Positions 13,801 to 26,649 of a stretch of 64,000 nucleotides of DNA are shown here, piece after piece (the first letter of the stretch is position 1; each line of letters starts with the position of its first letter). The notes beneath the pieces were generated by a model that was not told the DNA's origin, made no database searches, and worked only from the letters and a program-made list of their open reading frames with translations. Source of the DNA: Antedon mediterranea (Eukaryota; Echinodermata; Crinoidea; Comatulida; Antedonidae); assembly GCF_964355755.1 (NCBI RefSeq), contig NC_092677.1, forward strand, positions 9,260,601 through 9,324,600, written 5' to 3'. Both the position numbers and the translations under genes were made by a program.

Positions 13801-16800
13801 AGAATGGAAGTAGTTGTGACAGATTTGAAATAAACCATTGTACATACATTTAATCATCTTCAGCTATTATTCCATTTGTACGTCTATATTCCTTTATGGT
13901 CACATTTGCTGGATTTTCAGGAGATATTTTGTACTGCATTCTTATTACGTAAGGGATGCTGTCACTTTAAAATAACGAACTTTAGAATCGAAATGTTACG
14001 GAAATAATTCCGATAGGCCTATTTGTTTACAAATACTTTTCAGAATCATGTCTCCATTCGATGTTGTCTTAATGATTCGGTCTACGAGAATGTGCGCAAA
14101 CATTGAATGTTAGTCGATTACAATAATAACATTTTAATCCTTTAAAAAGGCAACGGCATTCAGCAATATCACTTAAACATCATAAGTTTTTTTACAATCA
14201 CCGAAGATAATAATTATTATTGGACACATTAAAACAATTTGGGTAGCCGGTTGGTTATGTTGTTGTTAACCATGTGTAGTAATTGCGCACCGCATGACCG
14301 ACGTGAATTTGTGGCGGTTTATCTGGGAGCTGCACACGACTTGTCTACAAGTCTCGTTCGTACAACCGTCATCCAGGTCAGGGATTGCAATCCTGCGGCG
14401 TCCATGTGTTGCGTATTTTTCTAACATTTTAAACAGTTTAAAGTGTGCCAATTAACACATGTTTCTTATCAAAAAATGTCTAAAACATCAAGTCAAGTAA
14501 TATTGTTCCGAGTAGTCTTATGGAAATATTATTGTTCCCACTGATGGTACATTATTTGCCTGATAGGGATTTAGATCAGAGGTGAAGAGTGAAATTTTAC
14601 CCCTAGCCTGGTTTGAAGTGAATACGGAAACTATTAAGAGATTACGAGAACAATGCAATGAGCTAATGTACTGTGGTGGTCGAAATTAATTCCTTCTTGC
14701 TCGAACCAACGATGTATTTAGGCTTCAATGTAATCCTAAAGCTAATACACTATATAAACATTAATCGCATACAATTCTAAAATAACCAGTTCAAACATGT
14801 TTATTTTAGTATTAACCATCAACTATATCGAATCACCTTTTCGTTAAAGGTGAGATACTTATTGCATCCTCCAGGTCGTCGAATTGTTCCCGTCTATCCT
14901 TCATCTCTTCCTCAACTATCTTCCCTTTTAGGCCTATGCATTCATCTATTATTACGTCTATATTCTTTTATGGTCATATTTCCTGGATTTCAAGAGATAT
15001 TTTGTATTATTCTTCGTGAAAATGAAGATTATTGTCTTAATATTGGTTTCCGTATCTTACGTAATTTGCATCGGTAGGATACGGTGCCCGTCTGTCCAGA
15101 GCATAATAGTTGCTCTCTGGTCCGACTGACTTTTTACATCAATAACTAGCGTGTCATGATTGTTTAGGGTAGAAGCTTTACAACTGTTCCTTATTACATA
15201 TTAAATAATTACTAACTATTAAACAGTGTATGTAACTAATTTGTTCGTGTGGAAACCGTTTAGCCATGCCTCGAGGGGGTGAAAGTCAAGGATCTATAAC
15301 CAAGGTCGGCAAGCCCACCTTTTGCTATCCGCACTTTCTCACTCAACTGGCTCACCCAAGAAATTGCATGTAGGCCACGCATAATATGTTTTTAATGACC
15401 TATGACCGGGAATTCTCAGTGGAGTGATATTTTTAGTAAATGGGTAGCTTATACAAGTCAGCCTTACCCTAGTTCAATCCTGACGCATAAATTGTCGCCT
15501 CTAACAGGCGGCAGCAGCATTATCTCATATAATTATTTTCCGATTTATACTATTTCATTCATAACCACAAGTATATTTATTTTGTTATACTTATTATTTC
15601 ATTTTTAAGTTTATTACAAATGGTAAATTTAATGGTGAAATGCGTTTACCCATCATAACAATTAGCTTAAGTTAAAAGAAAGAGTTGAAACAAATAATAC
15701 TGTGAGTGTGGGCTATCCTTTTAAATTTTCTTTTCTGTGTCAACAACTAATAATTACATTTTTAAGTATGCCTTATTTTCCAATAAATTCAAATTAACTC
15801 TCCCGGATTCGGTAAGGGGTGGAAGTGATACTTGTTATCTTGCTATTCGGAAAAAATGTTCACACCTCTAACATTTGACCACTGGAGTATAATTTAATCC
15901 GATTGATTTAACCAAAAACCGCTTAACTGATCGCGAACAAGGAATCAGAAACTTTCAGCCAATACACATTTACAATGAATTCGCTGATGATAGACAATGT
16001 TTAGACGGTATTGACCAAACTTAAACAAACATATCTAGTGTTCTTTGTGTATATTTGATCACTAATTGGTTTTTATGTCATGCTCTATTGATATCCTATA
16101 CCCCAATTAATAGGCTATATTCAAAGTCCCTGTCGCCATTGAGATGTTCCAATTGGTTTGATCACACAATCAATGTCTTTATATTCATTTTCGAACATTA
16201 TTATATATGGTCTACTGAAGTAAACTGAATAGTCTGTTTCTCTGGACCAGCAAATGTGTGTAATAGGGCCTATAGACATTAGTTAGGGCCTATAGACATT
16301 AGTAATCTTTCGTTGTGCATATTGAATGCCTACAAGGTTGTAACAGGGTGAAACTTTCACTCTTCAGTTTGATTACTACGATCTATTAATCTTTTTTTCT
16401 TTTTACATGCCATGTAGGCCTAAGCTTACATTTATTTTAAATGTACATTCCACAACGTACAATTATACAGTGTAAAATACTCTACGAAGTAAACTGTGTA
16501 TCGTATCATACCACCAAATCTATTTCATTTTCAGCAACATTTCATGGGCTGACTTGCCCGATGTTCTAAAATAAGTATAGTGTTTATTATTATGACTATT
16601 ATAGTACGTTTAGGATACTCTGCAACTAGATATATCTTATTATGGGATCTTAATTGTGTATATCCTGTCTATCCAGTAATTTGTTGTCTATATGTCAAAT
16701 CGAATACTTTTTTATGTCAGTCTGAAAATATGTGTAGGGAGTTCCAAGGGAAGTTAGCGGGTCAAAGTGATAGGAAAGTAATGATATTAATATAGGCTAC

Positions 16801-19800
16801 AAACATTCCAATTATGATATAATATAAATATAAATCAACGATGATATAATGTTTAATAAAAATAAAACTTCTCCTGTTTCCAATATTAAATCACATTAGT
16901 TCAAGAAACATAATTTGGGTTTTAGATAGAACGAAGTTAGCTCAATCTGAATAGTATCCGAGTTACAACCGATTGTGTAAGTTAACGCCGTGTCGATAAC
17001 TCCGATATAAATCATCAAATCAGATTCATCCAGAACATCCAATGTTACTTTAACTCCGATAGGCTAAGTTTCAGAATGTAATGACAAATGGTGATGGTGA
17101 TAGAAATATCTTCCCATCGTCGGATGTCTTTTTTTAGTTTGAACTCAAAACAAGGTCGCAATGTAATCTTGATAAAGAAAAGATCGTGTAAACAAAGCTA
17201 ATGGAAGGTAACAGAGCAGCATCTAGGTAAAAAGAATGCTCTAATAATGTAAACTATTGTTGAGTATAGATCTTTGTGCATTAGGACTATACTTAATAAT
17301 AATAACAGGTAAATAAGTAAACAACTAATATTAGAAGAACTCCATAGCAGAGTTTATTTTAGAAATACCTTACAATATTGACCAAGAACTTAAGAGAAAG
17401 TAAATATGTGTTTTACATGTTCAAGTATGATAAAGTTTGTTATTTGCTTGATTCTGGGTCTTGATAAACTGAATTGTCGCCCTATTTCACCATGAAATAG
17501 AAAATGACAGGATCAAAGGCCTCGGTTCTTTCGTATGTATACTTTACTCTCTTATAAGTGTCGAAATAACCATAACTTGCGATAACATTTATATCCATAT
17601 AAACATCCCTTTGTTCAAAAACATTGTTCTCAAATTTAGATTTGAACTCGTGGTAAAGTCTCACCATAATTGGAACATGGCTCCATCGTTGGAGCAGGGA
17701 AGTATTATCTTTATACCTACCTGGTTGGAGGATAACATGATGCATCGTTTTACTTTCCTCAATGCAATCGAATTATTTTATTAAGATTTCCCTTCTAAAA
17801 AGTTTTTGTAAGAGTTTCCAATTTCTTTCTTAGGCCTACATACCTCGTGAAAATTAAAACGATACCTCTCTGCTATATGCTTGCGTTCAACGACAATACA
17901 TCATGCGAGATAACATATTTCCTTTTGAAAAACTACAAAACTTGCATGAAACTACCAATATTTTCTTGAAGGAAACTACATTTAATACATGATATTCTGT
18001 TTCTTTAAATACTCGATATCAAAAAAAACCCAAGGAAATTGATTAAACCACATGAACTCTGTACCATACCTGGCAAAACAAAACAATTAAGGAAACTCTA
18101 ACGACAGCCAAGTCTGTAAATAACGGTTTTCAAACACCGCAACTATGATGTGCTCGTTACAGGAAAGAAAGTTATTAATATTTAGCAGATATCTTTGTCT
18201 ATAAATATAATAAGTACCCACATGGTACAGTATACATTATAAGCCCTCAACCAATCTTAGTATGCTTCAGCAATAACACAATTGGGATGTGAACTAAAAG
18301 TTAAATAGGCCTACTCCTAAAATGTAAGAATCCCTTCAATCAATGATCCATATACATAGTCATTAGTGATTCTAATTAAGCTTGGTTCCCACTAGAACGT
18401 AACACAAGGACGTAAACGCAACGCAAGCGTTTTAACCAATGACAAGCAAAGTTATAGACAGTTAGCAATCACAAGCGAATATCCATCGCTTGTGATAGGT
18501 CAATTCACTTGCGTTGCGTTACGTCCTTGCGTTGCGTTACGTCCTTGCGTTAAGTTCTAGTGGGAACCAAGCTTAATTAGAGACCAAAACTGAAAAAAAA
18601 CCCTTTCTAAAGCTCTGTCTACAGACAAACTAGTTTGACAAAAAAAGTGAGAAATACCCAGATATGGTACCGTAGTGATATGACATCATCATGTCCATAT
18701 ATGGCCACATCACATTTTTTGTCACATAAAGTTTGATAGTGTAGACACTAACAGAGCTTAATAAATATAGTGGTCTTTATTTTGAAGATTTTATAGGGAA
18801 TTTTGTAGAAGTACTGTACAGTATAATTCAAAGTATTACAAAATCAGGACAAACGTTGACTTCTGTATCAACTTTAGCATTGACAATACATTTTATCATA
18901 TGAATTGAAAGGTGTAAAGTATGGGATTTACAACTTTTGTTTGAAAAAACACTTACAACCCAATACTGGTATGCTGACTGAATGCATGACAAATACTTTC
19001 AGAAAAAGACTTTAGTATTTTTTTTTATACAAAAACAATAATCTCTGGTAGGTGATAACACACAAAATATTGATAATTCAGACGGATCAGTAGTTATGAT
19101 AGATATGATTTTAAAAAGCTAATCAAAATCTTTGGTTCTAATATATTAAATTACTTAATTTTCTCTAAGGTCCTAAAGTATTATTTGAAATTAAATTTCA
19201 GTTAGTTTTTTATTTATTTCAACAATATTAACACACAGTGGTCTCTCATCAGTGTAATGTAACCATGGAGATTTGCAATATACTTTTACAGTAATCTATT
19301 TCATACAGTAATTGCTCACACTGTCTGTCCATGGTCAGACATAGCTACAAAGTGTCTTCTTTTGTGACAGGTTGATACAGTTGTTAAAAACAAATCAAAA
19401 ACTAATAATAATCTCATGCTATTAACACTAGGACATAACGCTATGAAAACAAAGTCACACATAGAGTACTGTATAACATATTTTTATAATGTTATTGATA
19501 AATTTCTTATCATGCTGTGAAATGAATAATCTGCGTTTCTCATTATCAATGGAATGATAAAAGGGATGGAATAGAAATTTACTTTTTTATCCACTAGCAA
19601 AGCTTTACTAGTTGGAAACAATTTAACTAGCAAAATGACAACCCAACTAGCAAGCTAGAGTTTTTTGTGTTCTGTAAAAAGTTTACAGTATTAATTGGCA
19701 AGTACCTTTTTAAATTAGAACCAGCAAACAATTAACTGGTTTTGACATTTTTAACTAGCAATTATGAACAATAATCTACTAGCAAATTGCTAGAATTTAT

Positions 19801-22800
19801 AGCCATCCATAGCAATGATACCAATTCAAAATAATAGGTAATGAATGAAATATTAGAATAAAAAACAGCTACTTCTACGAATCTAATTTCATACAACTGG
19901 TTTATTTTAAGTTGATAGTGAACAGTACAGTGTGAACTTTTTTAAATAAGTACAGTAACTTGTTGAATAGGTAAATATTATTCAAAAATATATTTGATCT
20001 ACACACAACTTGATTCAAAATGAAAGATGTTTCTGTAATACGAGAAACATTACCTTCAAAACACTGATTTACAAGATAAAATTTAAACCTTTTAATTTGT
20101 TGACACGTAATCTTATCTCTAATCTCCGCCTTTCTATTCCAATCAGTAAGTTCTTGTACAGTTTATGAAATGTGTAGTTGTAATATACAGATTGTATATA
20201 GATTGTTATCACTAACTGTATATGCTTGTTGAACCAATTCTTACAATGATTCAACTTTCAATGCTGCAGGGAGAATTCCCTTCTAGGGTGGTCAAAAGTT
20301 TATCAAACTAAAGCAAGCAAACAATGATTTCCACAGTACGCGTGTCGTATGCATGTTTTAACTAGAACAAATCAAGCAAAAAAATCTTTTTTGCACCAGC
20401 AGCTTATTTATATCAACGATTGTGAAAAATTCAGATAATTATTTATTCTCATGGTTTAACAGAGACTTCATTTACAAAGAGAAACAATTCTCTGTTATTT
20501 TAAGACCAATTAAAATAAATGATACTGATCTACAAGACCACTGACTGTTTAACCTTAACCTGATTGTATATAATGTGATTGATATTAAAAATTGTTTATA
20601 GTAATTTTCTATAAAGAATAATACCTACACTAAAAACCATGCATTTAATACCTCTGTACACCTATTACAGATAATCTATTCTCTTTGTTGTCTGAGTATG
20701 ACTGTTTAGTCATAACTACCCAATTTTAAATGAGAGGCCGCTTGGATTATCTGCCTATGATAAAGAAAAATTCACCTTTGTAGAAATATCAAATTCAATT
20801 TTGTTTTTCTTTAATCTTTTACATTTTACCAACAAAATTCAAAACCTGAGAAAAAGAAATGGGATCACAATGAACTTTACCTGCATTCTCTACAACAGAT
20901 AAACTATAAAACTTCTTTATCAACAAAAGTTTTGCGTTACATTACTTTTTTTTCATTTGTCTTCTTCCTCTTGATCATGTAAACCAAAACACAGACAAAA
21001 ACTAAAAACAACAACTGCAGTCATAATTATGGGATTCCAAATGATAGGTTACAAAGATTATCTATCTATAAATAAACCAAGCATTCCGTTTATCAATCAC
21101 TATTTTTTATTTCCATGTCTCTACCATGTTTCCTAACGCCTTCATGTTTCTTAACAAGCAAAACACTAACAAGGCAGATGTGGAAACATAATTATCTGAA
21201 ATTATGCATTTATTGAAATTTGGTATACTCAAACGTTATCCATTGCAAAAGAAAAATTTTTTTTTTTATTTATTTGTCATGATCATTTTAGAACTGTAAC
21301 AACACTTTAAAGGAATTATTAGAACACATATTTATAAAAATGAAATTGATGAATGAATTTATTATTTTTTGTAGATATTGGGGTTAATGAAAAATCCAGT
21401 GCTGACTTTTCTGCAGTGGACTCTTTGATGCTTGATTTTTTGAAGAAGAACCATTACTCTGGCGCAACAATGGGGATCTCTAAAGGCAACCGTCTGCTGT
21501 ACACTCAAGGTTATGGCAAAACCACAAGTGGAGAGATCAAGATGCAACCAACCACACTCCTGCCAATCTCCAGCTTGTCAAAGACTATTACAGCAGTAGC
21601 CATCTTGAAGCTTCATTCAGACAATCAAATGAACTTGACAGATAGAGTGTTTGGACCATCAGGAATTCTTGAAAATATTGTTCCACTAGATTCAGTCATT
21701 CGGGATAAACAAGTTCTTGGAATTACGGTTCAGCATCTGTTAGAACACACCAGTGGATGGGGACAGATGACACCATATTTGTATGATCCTATGCTGAATC
21801 CGGTTTACTTGGCTCGAGGTCATAATGTCACAAACATCGCTCTTGAAATGGGCATCAATGGAATTTTAACCCACAATGACATTATAAAGTTCATGTTGAC
21901 TAAGAACCTTCAATCAACTCCTGGAATGAGATTCCACTACTCAAATTTTGGTTACTGTATTCTTGGAAGAATCGTGGAAGAGATATCTGGAATGCCTTAT
22001 GAAGAGTACATAAAAGAGGAGATTTTGAGTCCGTTGGGAATGATTCACACCAGACTAGGACCACATCAAGATGGTTATATTGGTGATTCTTTACAACCTA
22101 CTCTTAACTTTGATGAAGGAGCTCTAGATATATTCACAGATGCCACATATACTCAAGATCTCTTTGAACTCTGGGACTCAACTCTTGGCTGGTTCTCTAC
22201 AGTTTATGACATCTCTAGATTTGTCAACGGTTTAACAGAAGGTAGTTTGGTGGATCATTCAGTATTATCGCTACTCAGGACTCGTCCGATATCACTGATT
22301 TCCGCAAAGAAAGAGAGATGGTATGGTTATGGGGTCTTTACTGATCGCAGTCAAGCCTGGTGGCAGGTTAGTGATCAGAATGGTGATGAAATACTTTTAC
22401 ACCACATTAGATGTAGAAACAAAATTACAGTAAAAGATGGACAAACATTTTGCAAGGATAATGAGGATTTGAGTGTGGTGATCATTATGAGTTCTAACAA
22501 CAGGAAAGACATCAAACAGTTGTCAGAATCTCTAATTGCATCTGTTGAAACCTGGCCAGCTTCAGATGAATTATCTGTAAACGATCTAGGCATAAAAACG
22601 AATGATGATGTGTTTGTGGCATCGATGATTCCAGAGAACGACATAAAAGCTGTAACAAACGCTTTCTTACGACTGAAGTACAATCCCTCTTGGATGGATG
22701 CTTATGTTGTTAATGGAAAGACTCTTTTTACAGTTGTATTTAAACTAGACAAAAAACATAACTACAGAGTTGCTTATTTAAAAACAAAACAGAGCTTGAA

Positions 22801-23383
22801 CTTACTTGTAGAGAAAAACTTAAAAGATGGTTACACCATTTCTTTTGTTGTGAGCTGCAACAGCCAGCAGGACTCTGGACGTACACGTCACTCCGTCGTT
22901 TTCAGAAACCGCAAAGAAAGTAAGAAAGAAGATAACTCTTTAACCTGGTGGAATCAATCATGGAAAAAATATATCACAGGAACACTGAATTACTATAAAA
23001 GTTATAACTATGCACCAGTTATACAAAGTGTTATAGTGCATAAAGGTATGAAACATGTAAGCTACAGATTTGAAAAAAAGAAATCCAAAAACTGGAAGTC
23101 ATACGTGGATTTACCACGAGAAAGCCTTGAGCAAGTTATTAAAGAAAACGCTCAACATAATCGTAGATTACGATATTTAGACAGTTATTTTGAGAATGGT
23201 GAATTATTATTTTCTGGAGTATTTACATCAGATTCAAATACATGGATGGTTCAGGTTGATCTAACAGAAACAGAACTAAGAGAAAACTTGACACAAATGT
23301 CCAAAAGAAACTATGAACCTGAGATGATCATTGGGTATGAAGCGAATGAGCAACCTATGTTTGTGGTTGTTTGGAAGAATTAA
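10894..23383 (+). CDS. secreted serine beta-lactamase-like hydrolase with C-terminal tandem repeats
   Basis: Two exons: 10894-10972 and 21375-23383, phase-1 junction, 695 aa. Exon 1 encodes a signal peptide (hydrophobic core VLKLVAFVFLVL, likely cleavage after TTYA). Exon 2 carries a class C beta-lactamase/penicillin-binding-protein fold: S-x-x-K (SLSK, about residues 93-96), the LLEHTSGWG segment, and Y-x-N (YSN, about 215-217) followed by FGYCILGRIVEEISG. The usual HxG motif near residue 370 is not clear (LLHHIRC there). From about residue 440 to the end are diverged repeats with the pattern Y-x-P-x-W/M and ..LFTVVFK / ..MFVVVWK, resembling the bacterial tandem repeat (BTRD1, beta-ladder) region of polyglycine hydrolase-type proteins. 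Likely a secreted peptidase or esterase; substrate unknown. The uninterrupted 2 kb exon contrasts with the finely split neighbouring genes. Confidence 0.85.
12304..12456. mobile_element. MITE-like inverted repeat, CGTTCACA..GAGCCCGGATT termini
   Basis: The left arm CGTTCACACCGAGCCCGGATT is matched by right arm AATCCGGGCTCGTTGTGAACG, with a second internal GTTCACACTCATTCCG segment. About 150 bases, non-coding. Confidence 0.7.
13867..13950. repeat. diverged direct repeat, partner at 14944-15023
   Basis: CGTCTATATTCCTTTATGGTCA, CTGGATTT and AGAGATATTTTGTA recur in order about 1.08 kb downstream, immediately before the possible signal-peptide exon at 15022. Confidence 0.6.
15022..15073 (+). CDS. 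possible alternative signal-peptide first exon
   Basis: ATG at 15022-15024 opens 17 codons of strongly hydrophobic sequence (MKIIVLILVSVSYVICI) ending at CG|GTAGGA. It ends in phase 1, exactly the phase needed to join the exon at 21375, and the joint codon would again be Asp as with the 10894 exon. It could supply an alternative N terminus driven by a second promoter. The evidence is sequence form only; chance is possible because the intron is long and AT-rich. Confidence 0.35.
18371..18582. mobile_element. MITE-like inverted repeat, CTTGGTTCCCACTAGAAC termini
   Basis: TCTAATTAAGCTTGGTTCCC.. and its complement ..GGGAACCAAGCTTAATTAGA bound 212 bases. Inside are repeats of ACGCAAGGACGTAACGCA and a second palindrome around TCACAAGCGA/TCGCTTGTGA. 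Near-complete self-complementarity predicts a hairpin transcript. Confidence 0.8.
18609..18761. mobile_element. hairpin MITE, CTCTGTCTACACTATC family (copy 1)
   Basis: Starts AAAGCTCTGTCTACAG and ends GATAGTGTAGACACTAACAGAGCTTA, with the family core TAGTGATATGACATCATCATGTCCATATATGG. Other copies: 30575-30664, 32411-32523, 40047-40210, 40556-40685, 51969-52097. Confidence 0.8.
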
Positions 23384-23614
23384 TTTATTTGTATAAAGAT
23401 GAATATATTTATTAATTTATGAATTTAAATAGACAAAAAACAATGATGTTCAGCATTAGGAAAAGAAGAAGTGACCTAACAAAGAAGAATTGGCTTAGTA
23501 ATATGAAATGTGCTAAACAAAGAAGAACATTAATTTGTTTCTTTAAAAACAAGAATATAAGAAATGAATGCAATTAGTACGGCACTGTAAATATTATTGT
23601 GTAAATACGTTATT

Positions 23615-23620
23615 AATAAA
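23615..23620 (+). terminator. polyadenylation signal AATAAA
   Basis: Canonical AATAAA about 230 bases after the stop codon of the beta-lactamase-like gene; the likely 3' end of its mRNA lies shortly after. Confidence 0.5.
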
Positions 23621-23869
23621 GGAATACTTAGATGTTTACACAAATTTGTCATATTTTTGTTTAGTCTAAAAGATTGCTAATTAGTGAAACCTGAAAGTTC
23701 CCACTTAATTAAATTACTGTACTACACATTGAAAGAACTAATTATGTGTGACATTTACACCAAGGCCCTTCTTCAACATATTTTAGAATGTAAACAAAAA
23801 CAGATTCTAGTTCTAGTTGTTAAGACCTAGAGGATCGTAGGGGTGTAACAGATGAGATTCAGTGTACTC

Positions 23870-24180
23870 ATCATGATACGATACACAGGGCATAAGCCAT
23901 TATCTCTTCTCCGGGCTGGTGGGGTTTTGCTGGATGGCCGTCGTTGGTTCTGTTGAACTGGGTGTCCAACCACCCTACTCTAAAGGAGTTAATAGGGTAC
24001 CGGTTTAGCCGCCGGTGTGTGACAGTGGCTGTGAGTGTGTGGACTAGTACACTGGACATACGGTTTATAGTCCTTATCCGAGAAGAATCGTTCTACTGTA
24101 CCACCAGAACCATGTAGCGAGTGAGCCCTAAACTCTTGCCGATTATACGGTTCCACTGTCTTAACCACTTGGCCACTCAC
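23870..24180 (-). mobile_element. tRNA-derived SINE (copy 1)
   Basis: Read on the minus strand from 24180, the head contains GAGTGGCCAAGTGGTTAAG, matching a pol III A box as in Leu/Ser tRNAs, with a degenerate B-box region about 45 bases later and then a CTGGTGGTACAG body. The body (CGAGAAGAATCGTTCTAC, CAGTACACTGG-type words) is shared with 38672-38905. Confidence 0.65.
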
Positions 24181-24744
24181 TTAGAAACTGAGAAAGATAC
24201 TTGAAAAAATGCTATATGAACACATATTGTACTGTATTTAGAAATAAAAGAAGTTGAATCATAAAAGTGATTGTATCACTAAATCAATATTAATTGATAC
24301 TTTTAAACACCCTAGAGATATTTTTGTGAAGAAGGAGCTGTATAGCTCTACACCATGCTAAACAACTGGTAAGTATAAAAGCCTTTAGGTAATTAACGAG
24401 TACTTTACAAAGGAAAGTGCTTTATTGACAATGAAAGGAATGCAATAAAAGTTACAAAATTAGAGTTCAACTTTGTGGTACTATCAATTCTGTTTTGCTT
24501 GATCTTTGAAAGGAAAATGTCCTAAATGGATTTATACTGTATCTGCCCACATGGATGAGAAGGTAGACATTCTGAGTGGGGACAAGTTATGCATTCTGGA
24601 TCTGATATATTCATAAAATTTCAACTGTTTGTCCTTTTCTGCAATCAAATAGACAATTTGTAGTAGAAGAACACCTTATTCAGGAAACAGTCACTTTCCT
24701 GTGAAAAAAATGAAGTGAGCAATATACGTGACACAGCCAACCTC

Positions 24745-24835
24745 TATTCAGGGAATACTTACTAATAAGGGGACACTTTTTTGGGTCAGGAACATGTCCC
24801 CTTTAATAGGGGTGTACCGTAGATAGTTTACGATA
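24745..24835. repeat. dispersed palindromic repeat, GGGGACAC family
   Basis: ACTAATAAGGGGACACTTTT and GTCCCCTTTAATAGGGGTGT form the two arms. Confidence 0.6.
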
Positions 24836-25304
24836 GTTCTCCACTTATCAAGGTACACTACCAGTCACCAGTTACTGTAACTATTTAATTACATGACCTA
24901 GAAATTGTATGCGAACCCCAAACCCGAGCTTACTCTTAAAAATTAAGATATTGTCTCACATAAATTGATATCAAGTTACTGATTCCGCTTAATTAATATT
25001 TTTGTAATAGAAAAAAAAATTTTTGCCACATATGGTGTGCCATATTAATAACAGAGGGCGACATCTATATTTGCATTGTGTGAAGGCAGTAACTATTAAT
25101 ATTATACTGTAACTACTTGGCCCCCCCGCCCAGTACCCAAAATATAATAAAATACCACAAATAAATTAATCATACATTTTAATTTACACAAAATCCTGTT
25201 ATATATTGCTTAATAATTGTTGGGACAAAATAACCTCAATTATTCCACAGACCCTTTAGACCTCAGCCTGCTGTCTTACCGTCAGGCTGTATATCCGCCA
25301 GGCA

Positions 25305-26045
25305 TATGACCGGTTGGGCCGCCGACAAGTTGAGCCGCCGGTAATTTCTATGAAACGCCCAGCGCGTCTCTTACGACATTTCGCGTAGTGATTAGAGCGG
25401 TGTCCTAGTACAAGTTCATGGTCTTTATGTTTATTATGTCATGAAAATAAATAATATATAATTACATACTACAATGTTGGTTTGAACCACCATAACACAG
25501 CAAAGGAAAGTAGTCATATTTAATAATTAATTGTTTTTAATCTTTCAAGGTAAAAATGCTGTGCACTCTCTATTTGTCTCGCGTGGACGTGTAGGCCTAC
25601 CCAAAAGACTAATAGAGTATTGATATTCTTAAAATGATGTTAAATAATTAATATCTTTTATTTACTATATCTTTTAATATCATATTTTATTGAATTTTAC
25701 AATTTTAATACACAAAATATTTCCCTAAAAAACGGTGATTTTATGTAATTATTTAACCTGAGGGGGCAACATGTTTACGTCATTTTTGGCTAAAAACGAT
25801 CATTTTCGGTGATGTTTTAGGTCTTTTATTTTGGAATCTACAAGTACAAGTCAGATTTTCATATTAGTTCTTTAAATTGTAATATTTAATACTATACTAA
25901 AAAGTGTGATATAAACTTCGTTATCCCTAATGAAAATAGAACTTCTATTAAATAAAAAACGAGCACCGGCGAAAGTTAGCATTTGGCGTTTCATAAAAAA
26001 TAACGTTTTTCTGGCGGCGGCTCAACCTGGCCTAATCCATCCGCC
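25305..26045. mobile_element. non-autonomous TIR element, AGTTGAGCCGCCG termini
   Basis: GGGCCGCCGAC AAGTTGAGCCGCCGG and TATGAAACGCC near the left end are matched in inverted order by GGCGTTTCATA and GGCGGCGGCTCAACC near the right end. About 740 bases; termini approximate; no transposase frame seen. Confidence 0.55.
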
Positions 26046-26649
26046 AGGGGGGTTCGGGACCTGTTGAGTGTTGTGCTGTGAATCTTTACTGTTGTAGGCC
26101 TAGCTACCTCTAACTATAGGACTAGAGCTGTAACTCAAAAATACTTTGGTATTGTAATTTATAATAGTAGTACAAACGTATAAGCACAACATTAATGAAA
26201 TTATTAAAATAATCTATTACAAATTACAAATGAGTTGAATTTCCGAAGTTTACCTTAAAAAAGTTGCTGTTCCAAGAAAATACAGACCACGTTGAATTGT
26301 TTACATTTAGCGCCCTCCTTCATTTTCCACTTTATACACAATAATGATTTAAAAATAAATTTAAGTATATTTTAATACTTTAACGTAAATTCGAGACACA
26401 TTAAAATAAAGTATGTATAAATAAATATTTTACAATCAATTTGTAAATTATAGATTTTAAATATGAATACAATATTATTAAACACTCATCTCATAGTTTT
26501 TTGTGAGCCTAATCAGACAGCACACGTCACACATCATAAAAATAATATCGGCGGCGGCAGTTTCGAAAATCGAAATTCCTTCACACTCTGACAACAGAAG
26601 GCTAGAAGATCATCAAAGCGAAAAAAAAAAATATAATAACTGATCAATA

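Larger units (their letters stand above)
10973..21374 (+). other. 10.4 kb first intron of the beta-lactamase-like gene
   Basis: Bounded by GTAATT and TTTTTTGTAG. It holds three inverted-repeat elements (12304-12456, 18371-18582, 18609-18761), a 20-bp duplication (GGGCCTATAGACATTAGT, near 16267-16303), AACTAGCAA-rich repeats (about 19595-19795) and a possible alternative first exon (15022-15073). No other coding exon was recognised on either strand. Confidence 0.6.
23384..26649. other. intergenic between beta-lactamase-like gene and KIF15
   Basis: Contains the 3' UTR and polyadenylation signal of the upstream gene, a tRNA-derived SINE on the minus strand (23870-24180), a GGGGACAC palindrome copy (24745-24835), a terminal-inverted-repeat element (about 25305-26045) and the KIF15 promoter region. 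No further coding exon was recognised. Confidence 0.6.

Noticed and set aside
14239-14451. Overlapping 61-codon ORFs on both strands
   Set aside because: No splice partners, family motif or conservation clue; consistent with chance in a long intron.
22375-22683. 102-codon minus-strand ORF
   Set aside because: Antisense to the beta-lactamase-like exon, with no family resemblance.
24100-24180. Candidate tRNA gene on the minus strand
   Set aside because: A-box-like head present, but the cloverleaf is not complete and the sequence runs into a SINE body.
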